Made by a program: the position numbers and the translations under genes
The notes under the pieces: generated by a model
What the model saw: the letters and a program-made list of their open reading frames with translations, nothing else
The model's database searches: none
What the model was told of the DNA's origin: nothing
Shown: piece after piece, positions 1-8,305 of the stretch
How the letters are laid out: each line of letters starts with the position of its first letter
Numbering within the stretch: position 1 is the first letter of the stretch
Assembly (NCBI RefSeq): GCF_040544555.1
Contig: NZ_JBEPKD010000010.1
Location: 73,297 to 137,296, forward strand
Direction of reading: 5' to 3'
Length of the DNA: 64,000 nt
Origin: Halalkalibacter oceani
GTDB taxonomy: Bacteria; Bacillota; Bacilli; Bacillales; Bacillaceae_D

Positions 1-1
1 G

Positions 2-706
2 GATGATACTTGGAAGCTTGTGACATCTAAAGGGGAGCATTTTACAAAGGCGCTCATTATTACCGCCGGGAATGGAGCTTTTCAGCCTCGGAAGCTTGAG
101 CTTGAAGAGGCTGAGCGATTTGATCAACAGAACCTCCATTATTTTATTAACGATATCGAAGCATTTCGCAGCAAGCGTGTCACTATTTTTGGCGGGGGTG
201 ATTCGGCTCTCGATTGGGCGCTGATGCTGGAGCCGATTGCCGAGAAAGTGACATTAATTCATCGCCGCGATAAATTTCGCGCGCATGAGCATAGTGTTGA
301 GCAGCTTAAAGCCTCCAAGGTCGAGGTAAAGACTCCTTTTGTCCCTCTGGAATTGGTCGGAGGTGGAGAGCGAATTGACAAGGTGAAGATCAAGCATGTT
401 AAGGAAGAGCAAATAGAAGAGCTGGAAGTCGATGAAGTGATTGTGAACTTCGGTTTTGTTTCGTCGCTCGGAGCATTAAAAAACTGGGGCCTGGAGATTG
501 AAAAAAATTCAATTGTCGTGAATTCAAAGATGGAAACGAATCTCGCCGGAGTCTATGCCGCAGGTGATATTTGCACATTTCCAGGCAAGGTCAAGTTGAT
601 AGCGACAGGCTTTGGAGAAGCGCCGACTGCGGTGAACAACGCAAAGGCATTTCTCGACCCGAAGGCGAAGGTTCAACCGCTGCATAGCACATCTATTTTT
701 AACTAA
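2..706 (+). CDS. Ferredoxin-NADP reductase, thioredoxin-reductase-like (5' end outside window)
   Basis: Transfers electrons between NADPH and ferredoxin through FAD, in the cytoplasm. The frame is open from base 2, so the N-terminal FAD-binding part lies upstream; the GTG at 20 is internal. Visible are the NADPH-binding Rossmann motif GGGDSALDWA and the C-terminal FAD motif AAGDICTFPGK followed by GFGEAPTAVNNA. There is no CxxC redox pair, which separates it from thioredoxin reductase and fits the YumC-type FNR of Firmicutes (family length about 330 residues; about 235 are seen). It ends 20 bases before a ferredoxin gene, and a fumarate-reductase-like flavoprotein follows. I infer that it feeds NADPH electrons into this local chain rather than, or as well as, housekeeping FNR. 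Family assignment is firm; the local role is inference. Confidence 0.9.
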   Translation, partial: DDTWKLVTSKGEHFTKALIITAGNGAFQPRKLELEEAERFDQQNLHYFINDIEAFRSKRVTIFGGGDSALDWALMLEPIAEKVTLIHRRDKFRAHEHSVEQLKASKVEVKTPFVPLELVGGGERIDKVKIKHVKEEQIEELEVDEVIVNFGFVSSLGALKNWGLEIEKNSIVVNSKMETNLAGVYAAGDICTFPGKVKLIATGFGEAPTAVNNAKAFLDPKAKVQPLHSTSIFN

Positions 707-726
707 AGCGTGAAGGAGAAGTGAGA

Positions 727-975
727 ATGGCCTACTATACGATTGTTGATCAAGAGACGTGTATTGCGTGCGGAGCCTGTGGGGCCTCTGCTCCGGATAT
801 TTATGATTACGATGATGAAGGGATCGCCTTTGTCATGCTCGATGAAAATCAGGGGACGGCCGTTGTTCCTGAGGAAGTAGAAGAGGACATGCATGATGCA
901 TTGGAAGGCTGTCCGACTGAATCAATCAAAATTGACAGCAGTCCATTTAATGGTGACGCATTGAAAAATGAATAA
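727..975 (+). CDS. fer: Bacillus-type single [4Fe-4S] ferredoxin
   Basis: Small acidic electron carrier of 82 residues. The cluster ligands are CIACGAC (C-x2-C-x2-C) and the distal Cys of GCPTESI, so one [4Fe-4S] cluster is expected. The IYDYDDEGIAFV segment is typical of Bacillus Fer. I chose the ATG at 727 over the in-frame GTG at 721 because GAAGGAG at 712-718 then has a normal spacing. The gene follows a ferredoxin-NADP reductase and precedes a fumarate-reductase-like flavoprotein, all on one strand, so this copy probably works as the private electron donor of the reductase. A housekeeping Fer elsewhere in the genome cannot be excluded. Confidence 0.93.
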   Translation: MAYYTIVDQETCIACGACGASAPDIYDYDDEGIAFVMLDENQGTAVVPEEVEEDMHDALEGCPTESIKIDSSPFNGDALKNE

Positions 976-1020
976 AGCTGAACAGGTAACATAAAAACGA
1001 CTTTCAATTGAGGTGAGAGG

Positions 1021-2742
1021 ATGTATTCAACAGATGTATTAGTAGTGGGGAGTGAGGCATCAGGGGCGCAGGCGGCGATTGCTGCTGCGGAGGCCGGTGC
1101 TTATGTAACCGTTGTGACAAAGGGCAAGGTCAATATGAGCGGGGCGACATTAACGGCCAGTGCTGATATTAATGTCGACAGCAAGACGGCAAAGGAGCTT
1201 GGACTTCCGGGAGATAGTGGAGATTCGGAGGAGCAGTTTTTTACAGATACGGTGATCGGCGGAAAGTATTTGAATAACCAAAAGCTTGTCGAGTCGATTG
1301 TCAGGAAGATTCCAACCGTGCTTAAAGGGTTGATGGATGATGGGCTGAAAGCGGAGAGCCTGATTCATACGCCGGGCCATGAGTATCCGCGCGGTGTGAT
1401 CGTTAACGGCTTGAAGCTGACGAGGAAATTGGCACAGAAGATGCGAAAGCATGACAGGGTCACGATCATGGAGCAAATTATGGTGCTTGAGATTTTGAAA
1501 AAGGACGGCAAAGCCTGTGGCATCTACGGCTATGATCTTGCGAATGGAATGTTTATCACCATTCGGGCGAAAGCGGTCGTCCTGGCGACAGGCGGGGGAA
1601 TGGCAGCTTTTCCGATTCGCACCGCTCCGGACGAGCTGACAGGAGATGGCTACATGATGGCCTGGCGGGCTGGCGCTGAACTGATTGATATGGAGATGCC
1701 GCAGTTTATGCCGGGTGTCTTGATCAACCCTCCTGCCTGGCGTGGAAATCAGTTTATTTATGAAATCTCGTTCGGCAGCAAGCACGGCCTCGAAGGATGG
1801 CTGTTAAACAAATCGGGCATCCGCTTTATGAAGGATTGGGACCCTGAAAGGATGGAGAAAAGCACGCGCGACAAATTATCAATTGCGATTATGAATGAGG
1901 TCGTCGAAGGGCGGGGAACGCCGGACGGAGGCGTCTATTATTCAACCGCTCACCTGCCGAAAAATCTGATACGCAGATTTGCGGACTGGTACCCGTTCGT
2001 AACGAGCGACTGGACGTATGAAAAGCTGAACTTTAACGATTTGATGGAGGAGCTGCTCCGCGACAATGCGGTTGAGATCGGTGTCGGCTGTCATTTCTTC
2101 ATGGGAGGTATCCGCATTAATGTCGACGGTGAAACCTCAGTGCCCGGCTTGTATGGAGCAGGCGAAGCGACGGGCGGATTTAACGGAGCGAACCGGATTT
2201 CGGGGAATGCCTTAACTGAAACGTTGGTGCAGGGCGGCGTTTCCGGGGCGGCAGCGGCTGCTTATGCGAAAGAGCACGAATTACTGGAAATCGAGACGGC
2301 CCAATTGGACGCCCTTCATGAAAAGCAGCAAGCTTATTTGAAACGCCAGGACGGGATGAGTCCTTATGAACTCCGGCAGGAATTGGCCAAGCTCTCATGG
2401 AACAACATCGGCGTTGTACGTACGACAGAAAACTTACAAAGCGTCATTAAAGAACTGCGGACGATCCGAGAGGAAAAGCTGCCTCAATTAGTGACGAAGG
2501 ATAAAACGCTTCATTATAATCGCGAGCTGCTTGAATGCATGCAGCTGGAAAATGTCGTATCCCTGCTTGAAGCGATTGCGCTAAGCGCGCTTGAACGTAA
2601 GGAAAGCCGTGGAGCCCATTATTTGAAGGATATTCCGGAAAGCAGAGAGGATCAGCTAAAAAACATTATCGTGCAAAACATCAATGGTGAAATGAAGATT
2701 AAGGACGTACCTCTTGTTGTGACAAGCATTCAACCTAACTAA
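1021..2742 (+). CDS. Fumarate reductase/succinate dehydrogenase-like flavoprotein
   Basis: FAD-dependent enzyme of 573 residues in the SdhA/FrdA superfamily; these reduce or oxidise a C=C bond next to a carbonyl. The N-terminal dinucleotide motif is VGSEASGAQAA, a variant of GxGxxG. The segment where SdhA carries its flavin-binding His reads MSGATLTAS, so FAD is probably non-covalent. The capping-domain active-site pieces STRDKLS, GRGTPDGGVYYS and HLP are present, as are CHFFMGGI, GLYGAGEATGG and NRISGNALTE near the C-terminus. ATG 1021 has GAGGTGAGAGG upstream. It sits between a ferredoxin and a small 2Fe-2S protein, with no membrane anchor subunit, so a soluble ferredoxin-linked reductase is more likely than a respiratory complex. 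The substrate is unknown; an unsaturated or aromatic heterocycle made by the Mo hydroxylase downstream is my inference. Confidence 0.85.
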   Translation: MYSTDVLVVGSEASGAQAAIAAAEAGAYVTVVTKGKVNMSGATLTASADINVDSKTAKELGLPGDSGDSEEQFFTDTVIGGKYLNNQKLVESIVRKIPTVLKGLMDDGLKAESLIHTPGHEYPRGVIVNGLKLTRKLAQKMRKHDRVTIMEQIMVLEILKKDGKACGIYGYDLANGMFITIRAKAVVLATGGGMAAFPIRTAPDELTGDGYMMAWRAGAELIDMEMPQFMPGVLINPPAWRGNQFIYEISFGSKHGLEGWLLNKSGIRFMKDWDPERMEKSTRDKLSIAIMNEVVEGRGTPDGGVYYSTAHLPKNLIRRFADWYPFVTSDWTYEKLNFNDLMEELLRDNAVEIGVGCHFFMGGIRINVDGETSVPGLYGAGEATGGFNGANRISGNALTETLVQGGVSGAAAAAYAKEHELLEIETAQLDALHEKQQAYLKRQDGMSPYELRQELAKLSWNNIGVVRTTENLQSVIKELRTIREEKLPQLVTKDKTLHYNRELLECMQLENVVSLLEAIALSALERKESRGAHYLKDIPESREDQLKNIIVQNINGEMKIKDVPLVVTSIQPN

Positions 2743-2756
2743 GGGAGTGATCCAAC

Positions 2757-3068
2757 GTGAAAGAAATTACAGTGTCCGTCCAAAGGCAACCGGCACCTGA
2801 GGCGGAAACCTACAATGAAACGTTTCAAGTTGAATTAAAAACAGGGATGAGCATATTAAATGTACTCGATGAAATCAGTACGACATGTGACTCTTCTTTG
2901 GCTTATGAAGCTTCGTGCCGGAGAGGGATTTGTTCCGTCTGTATGGTCAACGTAAACGGAAAAATCGTCAAATCGTGTATGGAGCTGGCAACGGGTGATC
3001 TCGAACTGAAAAATGGCTCGAAGTTCCCAATAAAGGATCTCGCCTTTGGCTCAAAAAAACGAAAATAA
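2757..3068 (+). CDS. Small [2Fe-2S] protein, SdhB N-terminal-domain-like
   Basis: A 103-residue protein with a plant-type [2Fe-2S] motif, CRRGICSVC followed by KSC (C-x4-C-x2-C-x11-C), after a beta-grasp N-terminal half. This matches the N-terminal half of succinate dehydrogenase/fumarate reductase iron-sulfur subunits; the second half with 4Fe-4S and 3Fe-4S clusters is missing. The GTG at 2757 is preceded by AAGGGAGTG. It lies 14 bases after the flavoprotein gene, so I infer a two-subunit reductase with this protein relaying electrons from ferredoxin to FAD. A free-standing ferredoxin is the alternative. Confidence 0.85.
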   Translation: MKEITVSVQRQPAPEAETYNETFQVELKTGMSILNVLDEISTTCDSSLAYEASCRRGICSVCMVNVNGKIVKSCMELATGDLELKNGSKFPIKDLAFGSKKRK

Positions 3069-3093
3069 CCGGCTGGTGACTGGAGGAAGAAAG

Positions 3094-4272
3094 ATGACGA
3101 ACATCAAGCAACAAATCGACGTGGAAGCATTGAAGGAACTGGCGCGCAAGCTCGTAAAACGACCGAGTCAGCAGACGGAGAAAATGGAATATGATCCTGA
3201 AATAAAGGGGTTTATCCGCGACTGTTTACTACCTGAACTAAAAGAGAGGGGCCTGACAAACGTCAAGCTGGATCAAATGGGAAATTTGATCTGCCGGATT
3301 GGCAGGCCGGATTCAGCCAAGAAGGTCCTGTTTTTAGGCTATGCGATGACGCATCCGGCTTCCTCGATGAACGAGCCGTTTGCCGGACAAGTTGTGATCG
3401 AGGGTGGTCAGGAATATTTGCGCGGCAGAGGCGTTTCCGAGCAAAAGGGCGCATTGGCGGCAATGATTGCAGCAGCCGAGTACGTAAACAAAAATCTTGA
3501 GGAGCTGGACGGCGAGCTGATTTTCGCGGTCAGTCTGGCCGGAGAAACGGGTCGTCATGACGCGATTGACAGCATTCGGAAGGAAATCGATTTAAAGGCG
3601 GATCTTGGCGTCGTCGGAATTGGAACGAACAGCGAGATTTGCCAGGGGAATAAAGGGCGGGTCGATATTCTGGTGAATGTGTACGGGAAGTCATGCCACA
3701 GCAGCACGCCATCGCTTGGGGTGAACGCGATTGAAGGTGCGATGGAGGTCGTCGGCAAGCTAAGGGAGATGCCGATTAAAGGGGAGCACCCGAAGCTTGG
3801 CAAAGCGACGTTAACATCGACATCGATCAAAAGTTTTCCTGACGCGACTCATACGATTCAAAATGAATGTCGGCTCGTGTTCGACCGCCGTTTACTGCCG
3901 GGAGATGATGTTGCGGCAATTGTGGGAGAAGTAGAACAGACAATTGCCGGGCATGAACCTTACAAAGTTGATGTCGTCCAAGGGCCTGTCACATTCCCGT
4001 CTGAGGTCAATGACGATTCGATTGTTTACAAGCAGTTAAGCGCAGCAATTAAAGCTGTGACCAATGAGGAAGCGACAGCTTTTTACTCGAACAGTGCGAT
4101 TGATGCCGGTTATTTAAATAAATGGGACATTCCGAGCGTCATGTTCGGCCCGGGGAAGATGGAGTATTGGCATACCGACAACGAAATATTAGGGGTGGAA
4201 GAGCTGTGGAACAGTGCTGGTATTTATGCGCAGCTCGCCTACAATCATTTACGAAAAAAGTCATCGGTGTAG
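3094..4272 (+). CDS. M20-family hydrolase with altered metal site
   Basis: Resembles M20/ArgE/DapE/YgeY zinc hydrolases, which cleave amide bonds of small N-acyl, carbamoyl or ureido compounds; 392 residues, the usual length. The dimerisation-domain motif CHSSTPSLGVNA (around residue 202) and the C-terminal EYWHTDNE with its metal His are intact. The first metal motif, normally GHxDT, reads GYAMTH (residues 82-87), so both canonical ligands are replaced. The bridging Asp before KG is Glu (SEQKG), and the usual Glu-Glu pair reads Gly-Glu (LAGETG). ATG 3094 has GGAGGAAG at the right distance, so the longer in-frame start at 3046 is rejected. It follows the reductase genes. It could be a one-metal hydrolase, an isomerase-like derivative or a binding protein. 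Family is sure; activity is not. Confidence 0.82.
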   Translation: MTNIKQQIDVEALKELARKLVKRPSQQTEKMEYDPEIKGFIRDCLLPELKERGLTNVKLDQMGNLICRIGRPDSAKKVLFLGYAMTHPASSMNEPFAGQVVIEGGQEYLRGRGVSEQKGALAAMIAAAEYVNKNLEELDGELIFAVSLAGETGRHDAIDSIRKEIDLKADLGVVGIGTNSEICQGNKGRVDILVNVYGKSCHSSTPSLGVNAIEGAMEVVGKLREMPIKGEHPKLGKATLTSTSIKSFPDATHTIQNECRLVFDRRLLPGDDVAAIVGEVEQTIAGHEPYKVDVVQGPVTFPSEVNDDSIVYKQLSAAIKAVTNEEATAFYSNSAIDAGYLNKWDIPSVMFGPGKMEYWHTDNEILGVEELWNSAGIYAQLAYNHLRKKSSV

Positions 4273-4424
4273 AAGAAGGCGATGGCGTTGAAAAGCTACC
4301 GATTTGAGTGAGAGGGGAGGGGACGAAACTGCTGATTTAAGGTAACGCCAAGCGCGAATAACATGTCATCATTAAAAACCGTGGCAGATAATGTGACACG
4401 GAGCAACTTAAATCTCGAAACACT

Positions 4425-4446
4425 AGTATATTATGATTATATTACT
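4425..4446. promoter_or_regulatory. AT-rich imperfect palindrome upstream of gntR-type gene (possible operator)
   Basis: AGTA at 4425 and TACT at 4443 frame an AT-rich imperfect inverted repeat about 95 bases before the regulator start, in a 268-base gap. GntR regulators often bind such short palindromes beside their own gene. No clear -35/-10 pair was identified, so this is a weak call. Confidence 0.3.
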
Positions 4447-4540
4447 GATATATTGGTAGCTTTTTGATAAAGTATCGCAATGTTTCAGGTGGCTATTTAA
4501 GGAGGCGAATAGAAAGAAAAGCAAAGGAGGGATGAATCGT

Positions 4541-5209
4541 ATGAAAATGGAAAGCGAAATTGGCAAGAAGCCCCGCTCGGAGCATATTTACAATGAAATA
4601 CGCAATGCGATTTTATATGGGTATCCGGGATATTTACCCGGGACATTATTGAATGAAAATAAGCTGGCAGATTACTTTGGCGTTAGTAAAACACCGGCGC
4701 GGGAAGCATTGAACCGGCTACGGAATGAGAATCTTGTAGAAGTCATCCCGTATAAAGGATATCTCGTTTCGAATCCGACGATTCAGGATCTTGTTGAGCA
4801 GTTTCAAATGAGATTAATTCTGGAAACAGCCGCTGTTGAGTTGGCCGTGCAAAATGTTTCGGCGGTTCAGATTGAAGAGCTGCGTGAGTTGACAAAGGAA
4901 GACAAGGTCTATTTTGCGGATGATTTCCGTTTGAACTTTCGTAAAGTAAACCTTGAATTTCATACGAAGGTCGCTCAAACAAGTGGAAACAGCTTGTTAA
5001 CGAATTCTGTCAGACAAGTACTGGAATTGATGCAGCGGGCCTTGTTTCATAATTTTACAGAAGACGAGATGGAACTCCATCATCAAGAACACAGAGTGCT
5101 GATTCAAGCACTGGAAGAGCGGAACAAGGAGCTCGCCGTTAAAAGTATTCAGGAGCAGATTGAATTATCAAAGCAGAGGATTTTTAATTATCGCAATTAT
5201 CAATCATAG
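4541..5209 (+). CDS. GntR family transcriptional regulator (FCD type)
   Basis: DNA-binding regulator of 222 residues. The N-terminal winged helix-turn-helix is visible (NENKLADYFGVSKTPAREAL, then LVEVIPYKGYLVS), followed by an all-helical FCD ligand-binding domain with the typical LILETAAVELA start and an HxxxH-like C-terminal part (LHHQEHRVLI). AAAGGAGG at 4523-4530 sits one base before ATG 4532 but ten before ATG 4541, so I use 4541. It lies between the reductase/M20 genes and the TRAP genes on the same strand, and is the only regulator in the block. It probably senses the imported substrate or a pathway intermediate; organic-acid ligands are common for this subfamily. Confidence 0.9.
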   Translation: MKMESEIGKKPRSEHIYNEIRNAILYGYPGYLPGTLLNENKLADYFGVSKTPAREALNRLRNENLVEVIPYKGYLVSNPTIQDLVEQFQMRLILETAAVELAVQNVSAVQIEELRELTKEDKVYFADDFRLNFRKVNLEFHTKVAQTSGNSLLTNSVRQVLELMQRALFHNFTEDEMELHHQEHRVLIQALEERNKELAVKSIQEQIELSKQRIFNYRNYQS

Positions 5210-5284
5210 ATAAAGAGAATTGAGATTCGGGAGAATGTAGAAAGAACCTCTTAAACAACAAACACGTGATGGAGGGGATTTTAC

Positions 5285-6346
5285 ATGAAAAAATTAGTTG
5301 TACTTTTAACGATGATGGTACTTTTTGCTTTGACTGCGTGTGGGTCAGGTTCTACCGATACGGGAGTCGAAAGTGGCGGTGCTGCAGGAGAAACAAGTTC
5401 AGAAGGGGCAAGCTCGGAGGAAACGTTCACGATTAAAATTGGTCATGTGCTGGATGAAAATTATCATTATCAGGATGGGGCAAATCATTTTAAGGAACTT
5501 GTGGAAGAACGCTCTGACGGAAGGATCATTGTCGATGTTCATGCCAATTCAACATTAGGAAATGAGCGTGACATGCTTGAAGGGATGCAAATGGGCACGG
5601 TTGAAATGGGGATTATTTCATCTGGGCCAATGGCTGGTTTTGTTCCGGAATTCGCCTTGCTTGATTTAGGATACTTATTTGATAGCAGCGAGATCGCTCA
5701 AGAGGTGTTAACAGGTCCAATTGGTGAGCAGCTTAATGAAAAAATGCTTGATGTCGGGATTCGTCGTTTGGCAACAATTGACGCCGGATTTAGAAATATT
5801 TATGCCAGCAAGCCGATTCAAACAGTTGAGGATCTGCAAGGGTTAAAGATCCGTACACTTGAAACACCGGCTCACTTAGAATTATTTCAGGAATTAGGAG
5901 CAGCTCCGACACCAATGGCTTATTCAGAACTGTATACAGGGCTGCAGCAGGGTGTAGTCGATGCCGCTGAAAATGTGCCGGAAGCATTTTATAGCAGTCA
6001 GCATTTTGAAGTGTCCAAGGTATATTCTGAAACCCAGCATGTGTACTTAACGATGATGTATTTAATTAGCGAGGATTTTTATAATCAGCTGCCTGCTGAC
6101 CTGCAGGAAATTGTGGCAGAAGCCGCTGCTGAAGCAGCTGAATATCATAATGGCGTGATTGCTGAGGTCAAAGCCGATATTTATCAGTCGTTGGAAGAAA
6201 GCGGCGTTGAAATTGTTCAGGTTGACGACTTGACACCATTTATTGAAGGAGCAAAAGCTTCATGGGTCAAGATTGCTGAATCCGTTCCAAATGGCGACGC
6301 ATTGCTGGCTGATATTTTAGAGGCGACAGGAAACACATTAGAATAG
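5285..6346 (+). CDS. TRAP transporter substrate-binding lipoprotein (DctP family)
   Basis: Extracytoplasmic solute receptor of 353 residues. It has a lipoprotein signal peptide with lipobox LTAC (lipidated Cys19) and an acidic Ser/Gly linker. The DctP fold features GMQMGTVEMG, LKIRTLETP and PMAYSELYTGLQQGVVDAAEN are visible; the Arg of KIRT normally binds the ligand carboxylate. GGAGGGG precedes ATG 5285. Genes for the Q and M subunits follow after a 145-base gap containing a hairpin. TRAP receptors bind organic anions, so the substrate is probably a carboxylate. The neighbouring Mo hydroxylase and amidohydrolase suggest a heterocyclic one, which is inference. Confidence 0.94.
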   Translation: MKKLVVLLTMMVLFALTACGSGSTDTGVESGGAAGETSSEGASSEETFTIKIGHVLDENYHYQDGANHFKELVEERSDGRIIVDVHANSTLGNERDMLEGMQMGTVEMGIISSGPMAGFVPEFALLDLGYLFDSSEIAQEVLTGPIGEQLNEKMLDVGIRRLATIDAGFRNIYASKPIQTVEDLQGLKIRTLETPAHLELFQELGAAPTPMAYSELYTGLQQGVVDAAENVPEAFYSSQHFEVSKVYSETQHVYLTMMYLISEDFYNQLPADLQEIVAEAAAEAAEYHNGVIAEVKADIYQSLEESGVEIVQVDDLTPFIEGAKASWVKIAESVPNGDALLADILEATGNTLE

Positions 6347-6383
6347 GAGATCCTGGAAAAGGGACAGGGGAAAAGAGCTTCAA

Positions 6384-6423
6384 AGCAGCAGGGGAAGTCT
6401 GTTACACAGGAAGAACTGCTGCT
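6384..6423 (+). terminator. Hairpin between receptor and permease genes of the first TRAP system
   Basis: AGCAGCAG at 6384 can pair with CTGCTGCT at 6416, with a CT-rich tract after it. There is no clean T-run, so it is more likely an mRNA-stabilising or partial-termination element that lets the receptor be made in excess over the permease than a full terminator. Confidence 0.35.
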
Positions 6424-6491
6424 GCCTGTTTCTTCTTGATTAAGGGCTTTTGCAACTGCCTTTCCGTGATCCTCCGAAAAAGAGGTGGCAT

Positions 6492-6980
6492 ATGATCGTC
6501 CGTATAAAAAGCGTCTATGATCGAGTCATAGATAGCATTGCTATCCTATTGCTTATTGTTCTTACCTACGTTTCATTTCACCAAGTCATTACAAGATTCA
6601 TTTTTTCCAATCCTCCTGCTTGGACAGAGGAGCTATCAAGATATTTGTTTGTTTGGGTTACCTTTCTCGGCGTGGCGATTGCCTTTCGTGTAGGGGCTCA
6701 TTTAGGAGTTGACTATTTTGTCGGTTTATTGCCGAAAAAAGGCAGTCAGCTTCTTTTGCTAATAGCGAGTATTTTCTTAATCGTGACACTTGCTGTCATT
6801 GGATACCAGGGATTTACTGCCAGTCAGGTTGTCAAAAGCCAGCTGTCACCCGTTTTGCGAGTACCGATGATTTATCCGTATTTAGCGATTCCGGTCGGGA
6901 TGGTGCTGAGTATTATAGAAGTTTTATGGAACCTTTTCTATAAAGCTCCGCGGAAAGGGATGAGCCCTGATGGGAATTGA
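6492..6980 (+). CDS. TRAP transporter small permease subunit (DctQ family)
   Basis: Integral membrane protein of 162 residues with four predicted transmembrane helices, starting near residues 12-32 (SIAILLLIVLTYVSFHQVI). The conserved DctQ segment PPAWTEELSRYLFVWVTFLG is present. The start at 6492 is chosen because AGAGGTGG precedes it; the longer reading from TTG 6450 has no ribosome site. The gene overlaps dctM by 11 bases, implying translational coupling. It forms the permease with DctM and works with the receptor upstream, using an ion gradient (often Na+) to move an organic anion. Confidence 0.92.
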   Translation: MIVRIKSVYDRVIDSIAILLLIVLTYVSFHQVITRFIFSNPPAWTEELSRYLFVWVTFLGVAIAFRVGAHLGVDYFVGLLPKKGSQLLLLIASIFLIVTLAVIGYQGFTASQVVKSQLSPVLRVPMIYPYLAIPVGMVLSIIEVLWNLFYKAPRKGMSPDGN

Positions 6981-8256
6981 ATGGCTACTTATCTTTCTCG
7001 GCATTTGCCTCATCATTAATATGCCGGTTGCTTTTGCCTTGACGGCATCCGTGACATTGTATCTGGCGTTAAATCCGAAGTATCCGCTTATTTTAGTCGC
7101 TCAGCAAATGTTTACTGGAATTGATAAATTCGTCTTTCTGGCGATTCCTTTTTTTATTCTGTCGGGGGTGATCATGCAAAAGGGCGGGATTTCCGACCGC
7201 TTAATTAAATTAAGCTCGCTTTTGCTTGACCGTCTGCTTGGCGGCTTCGCGATGTCAACCGCCCTTGCCTCGATGTTCTTCGCCTCACTGTCAGGCTCAG
7301 GTCCGGCAACGACGGCGGCGATCGGCGGAGCGATGTTGCCGACATTGGAAAAGAAAGGCTACGGCAAGGAGTGGTCAGTCGCCTATATTGCGGCGGCGGG
7401 AACGATGGGACCGATGATTCCTCCGAGCATCACCCTCGTCATCTTCGGGGCGATGGCCAGTACGTCGATTTCGGCGCTGTTTATCGCCGGGATATTGCCT
7501 GGGGTGCTAATCGGGGTCGCGCTAATGACGATCGCTTACTTTCGGGCAAAAAAGGTTGGAATTGAACCGGATAAGCGCAAGGTGACATCGGGTGAGCTCT
7601 TCAAGGCGTTTAAGAATGCGATTTGGGCTTTGCTCATGCCGGTGATCATCATTGGCGGAATTCTTGGCGGAATTTTCACTCCGACTGAGGCGGCAGTTGT
7701 TAGTGTTGTGTATGCGTTGGTCGTGTCACTGCTCATTTACCGTACGATTTCATTGCGCCATTTGCCTGAGATTTTCAAGCAGACTGTCTCGACCTCGGCT
7801 GTCATTATGATTCTGACGGCCAATGCCGCGGCCTTCGCCTGGGTGCTCGGAGCGGAGCAGGCGCCGCAGCAAATTTTGCAATTTTTATACTCAATAACAG
7901 AAAACAAATTTTTACTCCTGTTGATTATCAATTTATTTTTATTGCTGATTGGCTGTTTTATGGATACAACATCGGCGTTAATTATTACCGTGCCGACGCT
8001 GTTAACCGTCGCTTCAGCTCTTGATATTTCAGGTCTTCATCTTGGCTTGATCGTTGCGACCAATCTTTCATTGGGAATGGCTACACCGCCATTAGGATTC
8101 ACCTTGTTTACAGCCTGCTCGATTGGCAATGTCTCGATTACGAGAACGATTCGGCCGATTTTACCGATGATCGGCGTCATGTGCATCGTACTGTTACTCG
8201 TCACCTATTTTCCAGGGTTATTCCTATGGCTGCCTGAACTGTTCGTGAACATGTAA
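6970..8256 (+). CDS. TRAP transporter large permease subunit (DctM family)
   Basis: Polytopic membrane protein of 428 residues with about 12 hydrophobic segments. DctM hallmarks are visible: AIPFFILSGVIMQKGGIS, the SGSGPATTAAIGGAMLP motif, GTMGPMIPPSI, FTPTEAAVVSVVYAL and MATPPLGFTLFTACSI. ATG 6970 overlaps the end of the DctQ gene. It forms the transport channel of the first TRAP system. The gap to the amidohydrolase gene is 49 bases, so transport and catabolism are likely co-transcribed. Confidence 0.95.
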   Translation: MGIEWLLIFLGICLIINMPVAFALTASVTLYLALNPKYPLILVAQQMFTGIDKFVFLAIPFFILSGVIMQKGGISDRLIKLSSLLLDRLLGGFAMSTALASMFFASLSGSGPATTAAIGGAMLPTLEKKGYGKEWSVAYIAAAGTMGPMIPPSITLVIFGAMASTSISALFIAGILPGVLIGVALMTIAYFRAKKVGIEPDKRKVTSGELFKAFKNAIWALLMPVIIIGGILGGIFTPTEAAVVSVVYALVVSLLIYRTISLRHLPEIFKQTVSTSAVIMILTANAAAFAWVLGAEQAPQQILQFLYSITENKFLLLLIINLFLLLIGCFMDTTSALIITVPTLLTVASALDISGLHLGLIVATNLSLGMATPPLGFTLFTACSIGNVSITRTIRPILPMIGVMCIVLLLVTYFPGLFLWLPELFVNM

Positions 8257-8305
8257 ACCGGACTTCAAAGAAAAAACGAAAAAGACAACTGGGGGAGAGT
8301 ATAAC

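Noticed and set aside
703..894. Open frame opposite the ferredoxin gene
   Set aside because: It is a shadow of the well-supported fer gene; no ribosome site and no family resemblance.
1150..1785. 211-codon - strand frame inside the flavoprotein gene
   Set aside because: The + strand protein has clear FAD and active-site motifs over the whole stretch; the antisense frame has low-grade Arg/His-rich composition.
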